A DNA stretch of 33,971 nt from an uncultured Coriobacteriaceae bacterium (GCA_902777325.1 CACYTH010000026.1:1-33971), one strand, 5' to 3'; counted from the first letter of the stretch, positions 17,438 to 26,207 are shown. Notes: a model not told the origin generated them from the letters alone. Numbers and translations: made by a program.

Positions 17438-18163
17438 ATGACGCAGATTGCCTATGACGAGATGCAGCGCAAGGCAAACGATGAGGCACGGGCGCACCCG
17501 GGCAACGCCGCCCGCTATGACGTGAGCGTCGTAGCGCCCGACCGCACGAGCCCGCTGCGGGGCAAGGCCATCGCCTTTCTGGGGAGCTCGGTCACGGTGG
17601 GTGCCCTCTCGATGGGGCAGGCCGTGGCTGACTTCCTCGCACGCAAGGACGGCGTTCTGGCGCTCAAGGAGGCCGTGAGCGGCACGACGCTTGCCAACGA
17701 CGAGCACGACGGCAGCTCGTACGTTGAGCGCATGCGCACTATTCCGGCGTCAACGCATCTTGATGCTTTTGTGTGCCAGCTCTCCACCAACGACGCCTGG
17801 AAGGGCAAGGCTATGGGCGAGGTCGCGGCGGAGGGCCCCTACGACACGTCGACCGTCGCGGGTGCCATCCAGTACGTGGTCTCGTATGTGCGCGAGACTT
17901 GGGGCTGCCCGGTGCTGTTCTACTCGGGCACCTACTTCGAGAACGCGGAGTACGCCCAGATGGTGGAGCTGCTTGACCAGGTGAGCGAGCTCATGGATGT
18001 GCCCGTGATCGACCTCTACCACGACGAGGAGATGCGTGCGGTCTCGTCCGAGGACTACGCCTTCTATATGCATGACCCGGTGCACCCAACCAAGGCGGGC
18101 TACGGCCTGTGGTGGACGCCCAAGTTTGAGAAGGCGCTATCGCGCGTGCTCGGTGCACGATAG
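17438..18163 (+). CDS. SGNH/GDSL-type hydrolase
   Basis: A 241-residue protein without signal peptide. The start at 17438 lies 8 bases after AAAGGG; the ATG at 17432 would be too close. The SGNH blocks are visible: AFLGSSVTVG (block I, nucleophile Ser), EAVSGTTL (block II Gly), CQLSTNDAW (block III Asn) and HDPVHPTKAGY (block V, Asp-x-x-His). The family cleaves esters, often acetyl groups on sugars or short acyl esters; the substrate here is unknown. The next gene is a decayed alpha-galactosidase, so a sugar-related role is possible. Confidence 0.88.
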   Translation: MTQIAYDEMQRKANDEARAHPGNAARYDVSVVAPDRTSPLRGKAIAFLGSSVTVGALSMGQAVADFLARKDGVLALKEAVSGTTLANDEHDGSSYVERMRTIPASTHLDAFVCQLSTNDAWKGKAMGEVAAEGPYDTSTVAGAIQYVVSYVRETWGCPVLFYSGTYFENAEYAQMVELLDQVSELMDVPVIDLYHDEEMRAVSSEDYAFYMHDPVHPTKAGYGLWWTPKFEKALSRVLGAR

Positions 18164-18244
18164 TGCTCGAAGGGTGGTCTACGAGGCTCTCCGACTGTCG
18201 TGCTGCTGACGACTGTTGCGCGTGGTGAGCAGGCGCCCGGCCCC

Positions 18245-18436
18245 TGTTAACATGCTCACGGACGAGGAGCGTGCCGTCATTGCCGAGCAGGTGGGGGAGC
18301 ACAAGGACTAGCGGGAGTGGATGCAGACGGGCACGTTCCATCGCCTCGTGGCGCCCGATGACAACCATGTGGCATGGGCAACCGTTTCTGCGACGGGCAC
18401 CGAGGCCGTCGAGCGCGCGCTGCAGAAGCTTCTTGC
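18245..18436 (+). pseudogene. Relic of a GH36 alpha-galactosidase 3' end
   Basis: The frame beginning LTDEERAVIAEQVGEHKD, then an in-frame TAG, then REWMQTGTFHRLVAPDD and NHVAWATVSATGTEAVERAL matches the C-terminal pattern of GH36 alpha-galactosidases (EE...I..Q...YK..R.L.Q.G.FYRL.SP......AW). The catalytic domain is absent. This is the remains of a deleted gene. The rest of 18437-18714 shows no gene. Confidence 0.6.
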
Positions 18437-18714
18437 CTCTGTGGGCTTGCCGCTACCAGTCGTGAGCGGCGACTGCCAACCCATCTTCTTGGCACCTTCT
18501 CAGGCTCTGCTCGTAAGAAAGGCCAACCTGACTCAGCTAACGGCCGGACCGTCAGAGAGGTGGGGAAGCCCCGGCCTCTTCGTTGGTGGCGACACGCTTC
18601 CCAGATGTCTATGCATGCGTCTGGTGCATACTGGCCTGACGAGCGGGCATTGGACGCGCGACCCTCTCCGACAGATGATGGTATCAACGAACACCACGTC
18701 AGAAGGAGCGCACC

Positions 18715-19578
18715 TTGGAGTACACCACCCTTTCCAACGGCGTCGAAATGCCCATGCTCGGCTACGGCGTCTTCCAAATCGGCAACGCTGAGACCGAGGA
18801 GTGCGTCTCCGAGGCCATCAAGGCTGGCTACCGCCTCATCGACACGGCCCAGTCCTACGGCAACGAGCAGGGCGTGGGTGCGGCCATCGCAAAGAGCGGC
18901 GTGGCGCGCGATGAGCTCTTCATCGTCTCCAAGATCTGGGTCTCCAACTACCGCTACGAGGACGCCAAGCGCTCCATCGACGAGTCGCTCGAGCGTCTGG
19001 GGCTGGAGTACCTCGACCTCATGCTGCTGCATCAGTGCTACTACGACGTCTACGGCGCCTGGCGCGCGCTAGAGGAGGCCTACGCCGAGGGCAAGGTCCG
19101 CGCCATCGGTGTCTCCAACTTCGACTCCAAGCAGCTCCTGGACCTCTGCACCTTCGCGAAGGTCAAGCCCATGCTCAACCAGGTTGAGACCCACGTGTTT
19201 TGGCAGGAGAGGCCCGAGCACGCCTACATGGAGCGGCTCGACGTGCAGCACATGGCATGGGGTCCCTTTGCCGAGGGCGCCAACGGCTTCTTCACCAACC
19301 CGCTGCTGGCCAAGATTGGCGAGAAGTACGGCAAGGGCGTCGGCCAGGTCGCGCTGCGCTTCCTCATGGACGAGGGCGTCGTCGTCATCCCCAAGTCCAG
19401 CAAGCCCGCCCGCATGGCCGAGAACTTCGACGTCTTCGACTTCGAGCTCACCGAGGACGACCGTGAGCAGATCCGCGGCCTCGACACCGGCAAGTCCATC
19501 ATCCTCGACCACCACAACCTCGATACGGTGCAGTTCCTGCTCGACCGCATCAAGGGCCAAATCAACGTGGCGAGGTAA
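18715..19578 (+). CDS. Aldo/keto reductase
   Basis: A 287-residue cytoplasmic NAD(P)H-dependent oxidoreductase. It starts with TTG, supported by AGAAGGAG 6 bases upstream and by the match of the N-terminus to the family (LSNGVEMPMLGYGVFQIG). The catalytic tetrad is visible: Asp in LIDTAQSYGNEQG, Tyr in the same motif, Lys in FIVSKIWV and His in LMLLHQCYYD. The NADPH-binding end shows VVIPKSSKPARMAEN. It reduces small aldehydes or ketones. Its stop overlaps the ATG of the following hydrolase by one base, so the two are translationally coupled. Confidence 0.92.
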   Translation: MEYTTLSNGVEMPMLGYGVFQIGNAETEECVSEAIKAGYRLIDTAQSYGNEQGVGAAIAKSGVARDELFIVSKIWVSNYRYEDAKRSIDESLERLGLEYLDLMLLHQCYYDVYGAWRALEEAYAEGKVRAIGVSNFDSKQLLDLCTFAKVKPMLNQVETHVFWQERPEHAYMERLDVQHMAWGPFAEGANGFFTNPLLAKIGEKYGKGVGQVALRFLMDEGVVVIPKSSKPARMAENFDVFDFELTEDDREQIRGLDTGKSIILDHHNLDTVQFLLDRIKGQINVAR

Positions 19579-20465
19579 TGATGACGCAACCGTACAGCCT
19601 GAGCACCCCCATTGCGGACGTTGCCGACGACCCAGTCTTTGGCAGCTGGGGAAGACTCATCTTTCCCGTCCAGTGGGCCTACATGAGCGGCTCTACGCTT
19701 GGCAGCCTCTCGCTTACCTGGTACAACGGCGTCGACCCCGCCATTACCGTCGACGTCTGCAACTACCTGCATGACCGTACCGCGGCAGGGGAGACGGTCT
19801 TCCTCGACATTTATTCCGACGCCGAAAAGGCGGCCGACCCTGACAAGGCCGATACGGGCCTGCTCTTCTTCCGGGGTGACGCGGGTGCCCGCACGGCCAT
19901 CGTCAACGCGGGCGGGGGCTTCTCCTACGTCGGCGCGATGCACGACAGCTTTCCCCACTGCCTGGAACTGGCGCGGCGCGGCTACAACGCCTTTGCACTC
20001 ATCTACCGCCCCGGCGCGCAGACGGCCTGCCAGGACCTCGCCCGCACCATCGCCCACCTGCACGAGCATGCGGATGAGCTGGACGTATCGATGGAAGGCT
20101 ACTCGCTGTGGGGAGGATCTGCCGGGGCGCGCATGGCGGCCTGGTTGGGCACCTATGGCACGGCGTCGTTTGGTGAGCGCCCCTATCCGCGCCCCGCAGC
20201 ATGCGTCGTCAACTACACAGGCCTCTCCGAGGTGACGGGCACCGAGCCACCCACCTACAGTGCCGTGGGCACCTCGGACTGGATTGCCGACTATCGCACC
20301 ATGCAGGCACGGATCAGAGGCATCAAGGCCAACGGCACAGACGCCAGGATCGAGGTCTTCCGGGGCCTGTCCCACGGCTTTGGCCTGGGTACGGGCACCG
20401 TGGCCGAGGGCTGGCTCGACCGCGCGGTGGCCTTCTGGGAGAAAAACGCAGGACAGACGCCCTAA
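19578..20465 (+). CDS. Alpha/beta hydrolase (esterase/acetyl-xylan-esterase-like)
   Basis: A 295-residue alpha/beta hydrolase. It has an oxyanion-hole loop NAGGGFSYVG, a nucleophile elbow LWGGSAGARMAAW and a late GLSHGFGLG with the catalytic His. This resembles the BD-FAE/hormone-sensitive-lipase type of small-ester hydrolase. No signal peptide is present. It is coupled to the upstream aldo/keto reductase (TAATG overlap), so the pair probably works on the same compound, for example ester cleavage and carbonyl reduction. It converges with the LysR gene, with a 4-base overlap at the stops. Confidence 0.88.
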   Translation: MMTQPYSLSTPIADVADDPVFGSWGRLIFPVQWAYMSGSTLGSLSLTWYNGVDPAITVDVCNYLHDRTAAGETVFLDIYSDAEKAADPDKADTGLLFFRGDAGARTAIVNAGGGFSYVGAMHDSFPHCLELARRGYNAFALIYRPGAQTACQDLARTIAHLHEHADELDVSMEGYSLWGGSAGARMAAWLGTYGTASFGERPYPRPAACVVNYTGLSEVTGTEPPTYSAVGTSDWIADYRTMQARIRGIKANGTDARIEVFRGLSHGFGLGTGTVAEGWLDRAVAFWEKNAGQTP

Positions 20466-21310
20466 TTCTGCTGCTGTACCACCCACTCGTAAATCTCGCC
20501 CACGCGCACGGGGACGTCGGTCAGCGTGGACAGATAGAAGGTGGCATGCGCGTCGGCATCGCTGATGGGGACTGGCACGCGTCCGTGGCCTGCCCGCGCT
20601 CCGATCGTATGGTTGGTGACAAAGCTGATGAGCTCCGTCGTGCGGTCCAGTTGGGCAAACACCGTGCGGTCGGCCTGCTCCACAATCTGAGAGTGCGGCG
20701 CACAGCGACGAAGGACCTCTATCCAGAAGCCCGCCTCGGAGAGCACCAACAGCGACTCGCCGTCAAGGTCGGCAAAGGAGATGCTGTCGCGTTTGGCAAG
20801 AGGGTGGTTTGCCGGGAGGAACGCGCAGAGGTCCTCGACCATGATCTGCGTCGAGCGCATGGTGGGCAGGATCATGGGCCGCAAGGTGATGGCAAGGTCT
20901 ACCGAGCGGTTCATTAGGCGCCGCTCCACCTCGTCCTCGGGCAGCGTTACCGGGTTGAGAAGCGTGCCTGGGAAGCGCTCGACCGTGAGGGCTGTGAGAT
21001 GCCAGACGGGCGCCGGCGCCACCGTGCCCACGAGCAGCGTGCGCTGGCGGCGTGCGAGGTCGGCAAAGGCGTCGAGCATCATGCGCTCGTCGCGCAACAG
21101 ACTGCGGGCGTGGTCGACGGCCAGATGTCCGGCGTCGTTGAGCGTGGCCGAGTTGTGTGTGCGGTCGAAGAGATCCTGCCCCAGTTCGCGCTCGAGGCGC
21201 CTGATGGAGCGCGAGAGCGCGGGCTGCGAGAGGTGCAGCTCCTCGGCCGCCGCCGAGATGCTCCCGCAACGCGCGATGGTATCGAGCTGTCTCATCTGTT
21301 CCAGTTCCAT
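20462..21310 (-). CDS. LysR-type transcriptional regulator
   Basis: A 282-residue regulator. The N-terminal winged helix-turn-helix is clear (ELEQMRQLDTIARCGSISAA, then LHLSQPALSRSIRRLERELG). The C-terminal 190 residues form the periplasmic-binding-like effector domain. The start at 21310 (ATGGAACTGGAACAG) has GAGGTGAG upstream. The start codon, its ribosome binding site and 5' leader are tandemly duplicated upstream, so the mRNA leader contains two further copies of the same start. It is divergent from the aldo/keto reductase at 21726 and probably controls it. Confidence 0.92.
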   Translation of the reverse strand: MELEQMRQLDTIARCGSISAAAEELHLSQPALSRSIRRLERELGQDLFDRTHNSATLNDAGHLAVDHARSLLRDERMMLDAFADLARRQRTLLVGTVAPAPVWHLTALTVERFPGTLLNPVTLPEDEVERRLMNRSVDLAITLRPMILPTMRSTQIMVEDLCAFLPANHPLAKRDSISFADLDGESLLVLSEAGFWIEVLRRCAPHSQIVEQADRTVFAQLDRTTELISFVTNHTIGARAGHGRVPVPISDADAHATFYLSTLTDVPVRVGEIYEWVVQQQN

Positions 21311-21534
21311 ACACTCACCTCGCTGACTGATCCGGCTGAGGCCCAGAGCGACCGGTCGCATACGACTTGGCCACCCCACGCCGCGGGGCGGCGCGGAGGC
21401 CAAGTGTAAGCTGTCTCATCTGTTCCAGTTCCATACACTCACCTCGCTGACTGATCCGGCTGAGGCCCAGAGCGACCGGTCGCATACGACTTGGCCACCC
21501 CACGCTGCGGGGCGGCGCGGAGGCCAAGTGTAAG
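21287..21534. repeat. Tandem duplication of a 124-bp unit over the LysR start and leader
   Basis: 21287-21410 and 21411-21534 are identical except for one seen C/T difference. A third, diverged start of the unit follows at 21535. Each unit contains the LysR ribosome binding site, start codon and first nine codons (MELEQMRQL) plus a GC-rich hairpin (ACTTGGCC...GGCCAAGT). The upstream copies (ATG at 21434, GTG at 21558) open mini-ORFs of about 39 codons, nearly identical, that end before the next copy's start. Confidence 0.9.
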
Positions 21535-21621
21535 CTGTCTTATCTGCTCTAGTTCCACAGTCTCACCCCTCTTCCCTCGGTATGCGTCCATGTTATCCAA
21601 GACCGTGGTCGAATACACGTT

Positions 21622-21650
21622 GCTATGCGCGACCGGCATAGCCGCATAGC
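21622..21650. promoter_or_regulatory. Candidate LysR operator between divergent genes
   Basis: GCTATGC (21622-21628) and GCATAGC (21636-21642) form a perfect inverted repeat with a 7-base spacer, containing a T-N11-A type core. A third half-site GCATAGC follows at 21644-21650. It lies about 80 bases before the aldo/keto reductase start, with a possible -10 TATAGT near 21694. Confidence 0.5.
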
Positions 21651-21725
21651 GCAAAGGACGGCCAGGCGACCAAGATTCGCCCGTATAGTCATAGCCAGCA
21701 GACACCCACAAGCGAGGAGGAGACC

Positions 21726-22991
21726 ATGCAGTACATCACGCTCAACAACGATGTCAAGATGCCGGCCGAAGGTCTGGGAACCTTCCTGATGAGCCCCGCC
21801 GACGCCGAGATGGCCACGCTCAACGCCCTGCGCGCGGGCTTCCGCCACATCGACACCGCCAACGGCTACTACAACGAGGCGGGCGTCGCCCGCGGCATCC
21901 GTCGCTCTGGCGTGCCGCGCGAGCAGATCTTCGTCTCCACCAAGCTGTGGCCCTCCGGCTATATCCGCGCCGCCGAGCACATCGACAAGACGCTCGCCCG
22001 CATGAGCCTCGACTACATCGACATGCTCATCCTGCATCAGCCCTGCGGCGACTACCTGGCTGCTTGGAAGGCCATGGAAGAGGCCTACAAGGCGGGCAAG
22101 ATCCGCGCGCTCGGCCTCTCCAACTTTCCGGAGGAGAAGATTGCCGAGGTCATCGAGGCAGCCGAGGTCAAGCCCCAGCTCGTGACCGTCGAGAACCATC
22201 CCTACCATCCCAACGATGCGCTGCGCGAGTATCTCGCCCAATACGGCATCGTGATCGAGGCATGGTATCCGCTGGGTCACGGCGACGCGAGTCTGCGCGA
22301 GGAGCCCGTGTTCGCCAAGCTTGCCGAGAAGTACGGCAAGAGCCCCGTGCAGGTCATCCTGCGCTGGCACATCCAGAAGGGCAACTCCATCATCCCCGGC
22401 TCCAAGAGCCCTGCTCACCTGGCCGATAACCTGGACATCTTCGACTTCGCCCTCACCGACGACGAGATGGCCGAGATCGCGAAGCTCTCCGAGCCCGGCA
22501 AGACCTACTACAGTGCCGACGAGTCGGTCTACGAGAAGTACCTCTCCATCCCCGATGACTTCGATGTTCAGGAGGACAAGTACCAAGAGGAGCTCAAGGC
22601 CGAGATTCTGGCCGCCTCCGACGAGTACTGGAAGGCCCAGTTCGACCTCGATGTCGAGCAGCTCCGCCGCGTGTGCGACCCGAAGGCCCCCTTCGTGCAC
22701 ATGGGCATCACGATGGACCGCGGCGCCGAGGAGGAGGCCATCGCACAGAAGCATATCGTCACCGTCAAGCGCGACGACAAGCACGTTGACGTGCGCGTCA
22801 TCGACGACGAGATTGCTATCATCCTGCGCCAGCTCGAGCTCACGGCGCTGGTGGGCGGCAACGAGGCCATCAACCCCTTCGTGGCCACCGAGACCTACCA
22901 TCGTCAGGCCGACGGAAGCTGGAAGCTCATCAGCTTCGTGTACACCCACATCATCCCTGACAACTACCAGTTCCGCTTCCTGAGCAAGTAG
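21726..22991 (+). CDS. Aldo/keto reductase fused to a C-terminal NTF2/SnoaL-like domain
   Basis: A 421-residue protein; the start is preceded by GAGGAGGAG. Residues 1-275 are a complete aldo/keto reductase: Asp and Tyr in HIDTANGYYNEAG, Lys in FVSTKLW, His in MLILHQP, and the cofactor-binding SIIPGSKSPAHLADN. Residues of about 285-421 form an extra domain (EILAASDEYWKAQFDLDVEQ, ending DGSWKLISFVYTHI) with the look of DUF4440/SnoaL NTF2-like folds, which bind small hydrophobic molecules. Normal members end near residue 280, so this is a fusion, perhaps supplying substrate binding. It is probably regulated by the divergent LysR protein. Confidence 0.88.
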   Translation: MQYITLNNDVKMPAEGLGTFLMSPADAEMATLNALRAGFRHIDTANGYYNEAGVARGIRRSGVPREQIFVSTKLWPSGYIRAAEHIDKTLARMSLDYIDMLILHQPCGDYLAAWKAMEEAYKAGKIRALGLSNFPEEKIAEVIEAAEVKPQLVTVENHPYHPNDALREYLAQYGIVIEAWYPLGHGDASLREEPVFAKLAEKYGKSPVQVILRWHIQKGNSIIPGSKSPAHLADNLDIFDFALTDDEMAEIAKLSEPGKTYYSADESVYEKYLSIPDDFDVQEDKYQEELKAEILAASDEYWKAQFDLDVEQLRRVCDPKAPFVHMGITMDRGAEEEAIAQKHIVTVKRDDKHVDVRVIDDEIAIILRQLELTALVGGNEAINPFVATETYHRQADGSWKLISFVYTHIIPDNYQFRFLSK

Positions 22992-23045
22992 ACAGACCCA
23001 ACGACTGAGGCAAATGCAATGTGATATAGGTTGGCACCGTCCCGT

Positions 23046-23082
23046 GCTCCCCGTTGATAATTCATTGACGGGGAGCCGTTTC
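23046..23082 (+). terminator. Rho-independent terminator after the fused aldo/keto reductase
   Basis: The 9-bp perfect stem GCTCCCCGT (23046-23054) / ACGGGGAGC (23068-23076) with a 13-base loop is followed by CGTTTCT. It lies 55 bases after the stop codon. Confidence 0.75.
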
Positions 23083-23180
23083 TATGCCGACATTGCGACG
23101 CCCATATCGAGGGAGGCGGCGAATTGCCGAGCGGTCGTCGCGTTCCGCACGGTCCTGTATATGCCGCGCGAACCACCGGT

Positions 23181-23631
23181 CTATGACCTGTCGCTGCCTC
23201 CTGACTTCCAGTGGTCGAGGGTAGGAAGAAGCGCCCCCATGAACGAGACCGCCTCGTCCAGGCTCATGCCCGTGGCCTCCATCAGGTAGGGGGCCGAGGT
23301 CTCGATCGCGTCGTCCATGGTCTCGTAGGTAGCACCACTTGCAGTACGCGGGGTTCTCGGTTCCGTCCGCGTCGGCGCCTCGCTCCATGTGGGGCACGGA
23401 GAAGGGCGTGCCGCAGCACTGGCACGCGGGCTCTGCCGGCAGGTCGAGGAGCCGCATGACGGGGACGCCGAGCGCCGAGGCGAGGAGCTTGGCCATGTCG
23501 ATGCTCGGCGTCCTCTCGCCCGTCTCCCAGCGGCTGATGGCCTGGCGGGTCACGTAGACCTTCCGTGCCAACTCCTCCTGCGTCAGCCCGGCCTCCTTGC
23601 GGGCCTGTGCGAGTGCGTCCTTGGTTGCCAT
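23181..23631 (-). pseudogene. Frameshifted XRE regulator with zinc-ribbon domain
   Basis: The start at 23631 follows GGAAAGGAG. Residues 1-65 are an intact XRE helix-turn-helix (KEAGLTQEELARKVYVTRQA, ISRWETGERTPS). A zinc ribbon follows (CQCCGTPF and YCKWCY). Just after CKWCY (about 23335) the family's last part continues in another frame as TYETMDDAIETSAPYLMEA and DEAVSFMGALLPTLDHWK, ending at 23181. Family members usually have a few residues (for example DGTY) at that join, so a small out-of-frame deletion is likely. As it stands the protein reads out of frame to 23062 (189 residues). DNA binding might survive. Confidence 0.75.
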
Positions 23632-23745
23632 GGTTGGCTCCTTTCCCGTTGGTTGCTTGACTATAGGCGCGTTGCGCTACACTGTCACGCAACAAGCTGT
23701 TGCGCGGCGCCTCAGCGGTGCCGCAAGTCATGAGGGGGTGCACCG

Positions 23746-23988
23746 ATGGGATTGTTCGATAAGCTCGGCTTCAGCCGCCGCCAGCAGTCGCTCAAGGATA
23801 CCGTGCCCTTCGACCCTGCGACGCAGCACCCCATCATCCGCGCCTCCATCTGCACGGGCGAACGCGTGGCGGGCTTCAAGAACAAGGCCGACGGCCATTT
23901 CACCGAGGTCATGCTCATCCGCACCGCGGAGGACGAGCAGCTGTTCAAAGAAGCCTTTGGCGTTGACGAGCTGAAGACGGAGTACTGA
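23746..23988 (+). CDS. Small conserved protein of unknown function
   Basis: An 80-residue protein; its start follows GAGGGGG. It has the pattern MGLFDKLGFSRR, HPIIRASICTGERVAGFKNK, then HFTEVMLIRTAEDEQLFKEA. I recall similar short proteins in Coriobacteriia but know no function. No cysteines, signal peptide or membrane segment. It stands between the broken regulator and a convergent gene. Confidence 0.7.
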   Translation: MGLFDKLGFSRRQQSLKDTVPFDPATQHPIIRASICTGERVAGFKNKADGHFTEVMLIRTAEDEQLFKEAFGVDELKTEY

Positions 23989-24041
23989 TATAGCTGCTGC
24001 TGCGGATGGCGGAGGTTGGCGGTGCGCAGCTTCCAGCTCCC

Positions 24042-25055
24042 TCAGCCTACGATGGCATTGGCCGTCAGGTAGAACTTGCCGGGAAGCAGCTGCGCCCCTC
24101 TCCACTTGGCCTTCGTGCAGCAGGGGAGCAGCAGGCTAATGACGCGCTTGATGCCCTGCTCCGACATCTGGGCACACTTCTTTGCGAGCAGCGCACCCTC
24201 TATGAGGCGCCACCTGCCGTCCGCGATGCCCAGGTGCTCGTAGAAGGAGCACATCCTGCTCGCACTGCCATCATCGGCAAACGCGGCGCGCGTTGCGGCG
24301 CCCTCGCTTTCGAGGAACGAGGCGAGCGAGAACGTCTCTCCCAGCGTGCCATCCTCCATGATGTCGAATTGAAGCGAGTGGACGGGGCGCATGCCGGCCA
24401 GCTCGGAGATGGTGTCGAGCATGGCCTGGTCGTAGGCCTGAAAGCCTATCGCCTCGAAGCAATCGCGCATGTACGATGGATCGTCCGCGGCGAGGTTGCG
24501 CGCCTCGCCTTCAAGCCGCAGCTCCATGCGCGTGACCTTTCCGGCCCGTCCGGGGAAGACGGCCGCGTACTCGCAGACCCACTCGCGCGGCATGCACTCT
24601 GCCACCGCACGATACAGCGGTGCGCGCCATGCCACGCCTATGGCCTCGTAGAACGCCTCCGCAGCATCGATTTGTCCCCTGTGCCGACAGTGGATGCCGG
24701 GGCGCTGCTGCGGGCCGCCGGCCTCGTCGAGCTCGAACTGAAGCGCGATGGGCGTCTTCCCCGGCCACGCCGTAGCCCAATCGATTGCCGCCTGTGCGGT
24801 GGTCTGGCCGTCATCCGCAAGGCGGTCTCCCGGCCGCAGCCCGGGCTGGTAGTTTCCCGAGAGCACATCGTAGCTGGGCTCGCCGAGAAGCGGGAACTCC
24901 ACGATCACGCATGGCTTGGCGCGGTCGGTCGAGAAGCGCCGGTACGAATCGAGCGCGCGCTCGGGGCCGTCGCCGAAAAGCGCCTCGCGGCGGCCGTCGG
25001 CCGTCATGTGCTCGAATATGATGGCCATGGCCTGCTCGTGGATGCTGTTCCCCAT
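24042..25055 (-). CDS. Protein of unknown function at the edge of the RiPP cluster
   Basis: A 337-residue soluble protein with GAGGAG before its start. I do not recognise the family. Visible features are VIVEFPLLGEPSYDVL, then LQFELDEAG and a second similar strand pattern (VTRMELRLEGEARNLAA, HSLQFDIMEDGTLGETFSL), suggesting two related halves. There is no signal peptide, no membrane helix and no metal motif. It is divergent from the flavoprotein gene 132 bases away, so it may belong to the RiPP locus or simply border it. Confidence 0.6.
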   Translation of the reverse strand: MGNSIHEQAMAIIFEHMTADGRREALFGDGPERALDSYRRFSTDRAKPCVIVEFPLLGEPSYDVLSGNYQPGLRPGDRLADDGQTTAQAAIDWATAWPGKTPIALQFELDEAGGPQQRPGIHCRHRGQIDAAEAFYEAIGVAWRAPLYRAVAECMPREWVCEYAAVFPGRAGKVTRMELRLEGEARNLAADDPSYMRDCFEAIGFQAYDQAMLDTISELAGMRPVHSLQFDIMEDGTLGETFSLASFLESEGAATRAAFADDGSASRMCSFYEHLGIADGRWRLIEGALLAKKCAQMSEQGIKRVISLLLPCCTKAKWRGAQLLPGKFYLTANAIVG

Positions 25056-25187
25056 GCGTGCTCCTCGCCGACGTCCTGCGCTCCGAACCCCATTCTACAC
25101 ACGCTTGCGAGCAACCGCTGCCTGCGTGCAGGTGGAGGGCAATGGTAGACTGGATGGCGGATATGCCCTTGCTGGACGGAGGCTGCT

Positions 25188-26207
25188 ACGACTGAGCGCG
25201 AGCTGCATGCCGAATACCTCGTAGTTGGGGCGGGAGCTGCGGGCTGCTCGCTCGGCTATCTGCTTCGCCAGGCGGGCTTCGACGTCCTCATTATCGAGGC
25301 GTGCGACCTCTCCTCAAAGGACAAGCTCTGCGGCGGCATCCTCGGAGAAGGCACGGTCCAGCTGCTGGAGAAGATCTACGGCGCCGAGGCGGTGGGCGGG
25401 CTTGAGCTGTACCACCCTCCGTTTTTGAGGAGCCGGTGCCTCGGCCGCGAAATGGTGCAACGTGCGAATTTCCCGGTGCTTCCGCGCAGGGCCCTCGACA
25501 GGTGGCTGCTCGAGCGCTACATCGCATCCGGGGGCGCCGTGCGCGATCTTGTGCGCCCCATCTCCATCTGCGCGCAGGAGCACGCGCTCATCTGCCAGGA
25601 CCGTTCCGGCGGCGATACGCTGAGAATCACCTACGACACGCTCGTGGGGGCCGATGGAGCCTCCTCGGCGGTGCGCAGGATGCTTACTGGCAGAAAGCAA
25701 CGCGTCTGCCCCTCGCTCGAAGGCAAGGTCGCCCCTGCAGGCACGAGCATCATCTTCTCGTACGATCTCGTGAGGACGGGATACTGCTGGTATATCCCCA
25801 CCGGATCCGGGGCCAACGCCGGCTGCGTGATGTACGGCGGATCTGCCCGTGAATGCCACGCCTGGCTCGATTCCTTCTGCGAGGCGAACGCGCTTGAGCT
25901 CCAGGGTGTGCGCGGTGCCCCCATTCCCACGGGCGACGACATCGTGCTCAAGGCGGCGGAAGATGTGTGGCTCGTGGGCGATGCGGCGGGCCTTATCGAC
26001 CCGCCCACCAGCGGGGGAATCTACCATGCGCTCGCGTCGGCGCGCTGCCTCGCATCGTCGTTGACGGGCGGGGCGCCCTATGAGGAGGCCATAGGCGCCT
26101 TCGCGGGGATGATAGCGGGCATGGCCGAGCATATAGGCGAGCTCTCGATGTCCCGCGCCCTCTCCATCCTCGGCGGCGTGCAGGCCGTCCATGGAGGGGA
26201 ACGCTAA
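25188..26207 (+). CDS. FAD-dependent oxidoreductase (geranylgeranyl-reductase-like), ACG at the start position
   Basis: A flavoprotein with N-terminal FAD-binding motif YLVVGAGAAGCSLGYLL followed by an acidic strand end (VLIIEA), a Gly-rich CGGILGEG loop, and a late motif VWLVGDAAGLIDPPTSGGIY. The order matches geranylgeranyl reductase/halogenase-type monooxygenases. The essential first motif has no ATG, GTG or TTG upstream before a stop. An ACG at 25188 lies 5 bases after a perfect GGAGG. I take this as the start (339 residues). The first ordinary start, GTG at 25392, would delete the FAD site. In the RiPP cluster it could reduce or oxidise a modified residue. It leads the radical SAM genes. 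Confidence 0.75.
   Translation, partial: TTERELHAEYLVVGAGAAGCSLGYLLRQAGFDVLIIEACDLSSKDKLCGGILGEGTVQLLEKIYGAEAVGGLELYHPPFLRSRCLGREMVQRANFPVLPRRALDRWLLERYIASGGAVRDLVRPISICAQEHALICQDRSGGDTLRITYDTLVGADGASSAVRRMLTGRKQRVCPSLEGKVAPAGTSIIFSYDLVRTGYCWYIPTGSGANAGCVMYGGSARECHAWLDSFCEANALELQGVRGAPIPTGDDIVLKAAEDVWLVGDAAGLIDPPTSGGIYHALASARCLASSLTGGAPYEEAIGAFAGMIAGMAEHIGELSMSRALSILGGVQAVHGGER

Noticed and set aside
19224..20486. Minus-strand open frame across the aldo/keto reductase and hydrolase genes
   Set aside because: It spans two well-supported genes on the other strand and has no recognisable motif.
21287..21534. Possible CRISPR-like repeat
   Set aside because: Only two adjacent 124-bp units with no spacers; it is a simple tandem duplication.
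21549..22949. Minus-strand open frame opposite the fused aldo/keto reductase
   Set aside because: Val/Leu/Gly/Asp-rich shadow with no motif; the plus strand is clearly coding.
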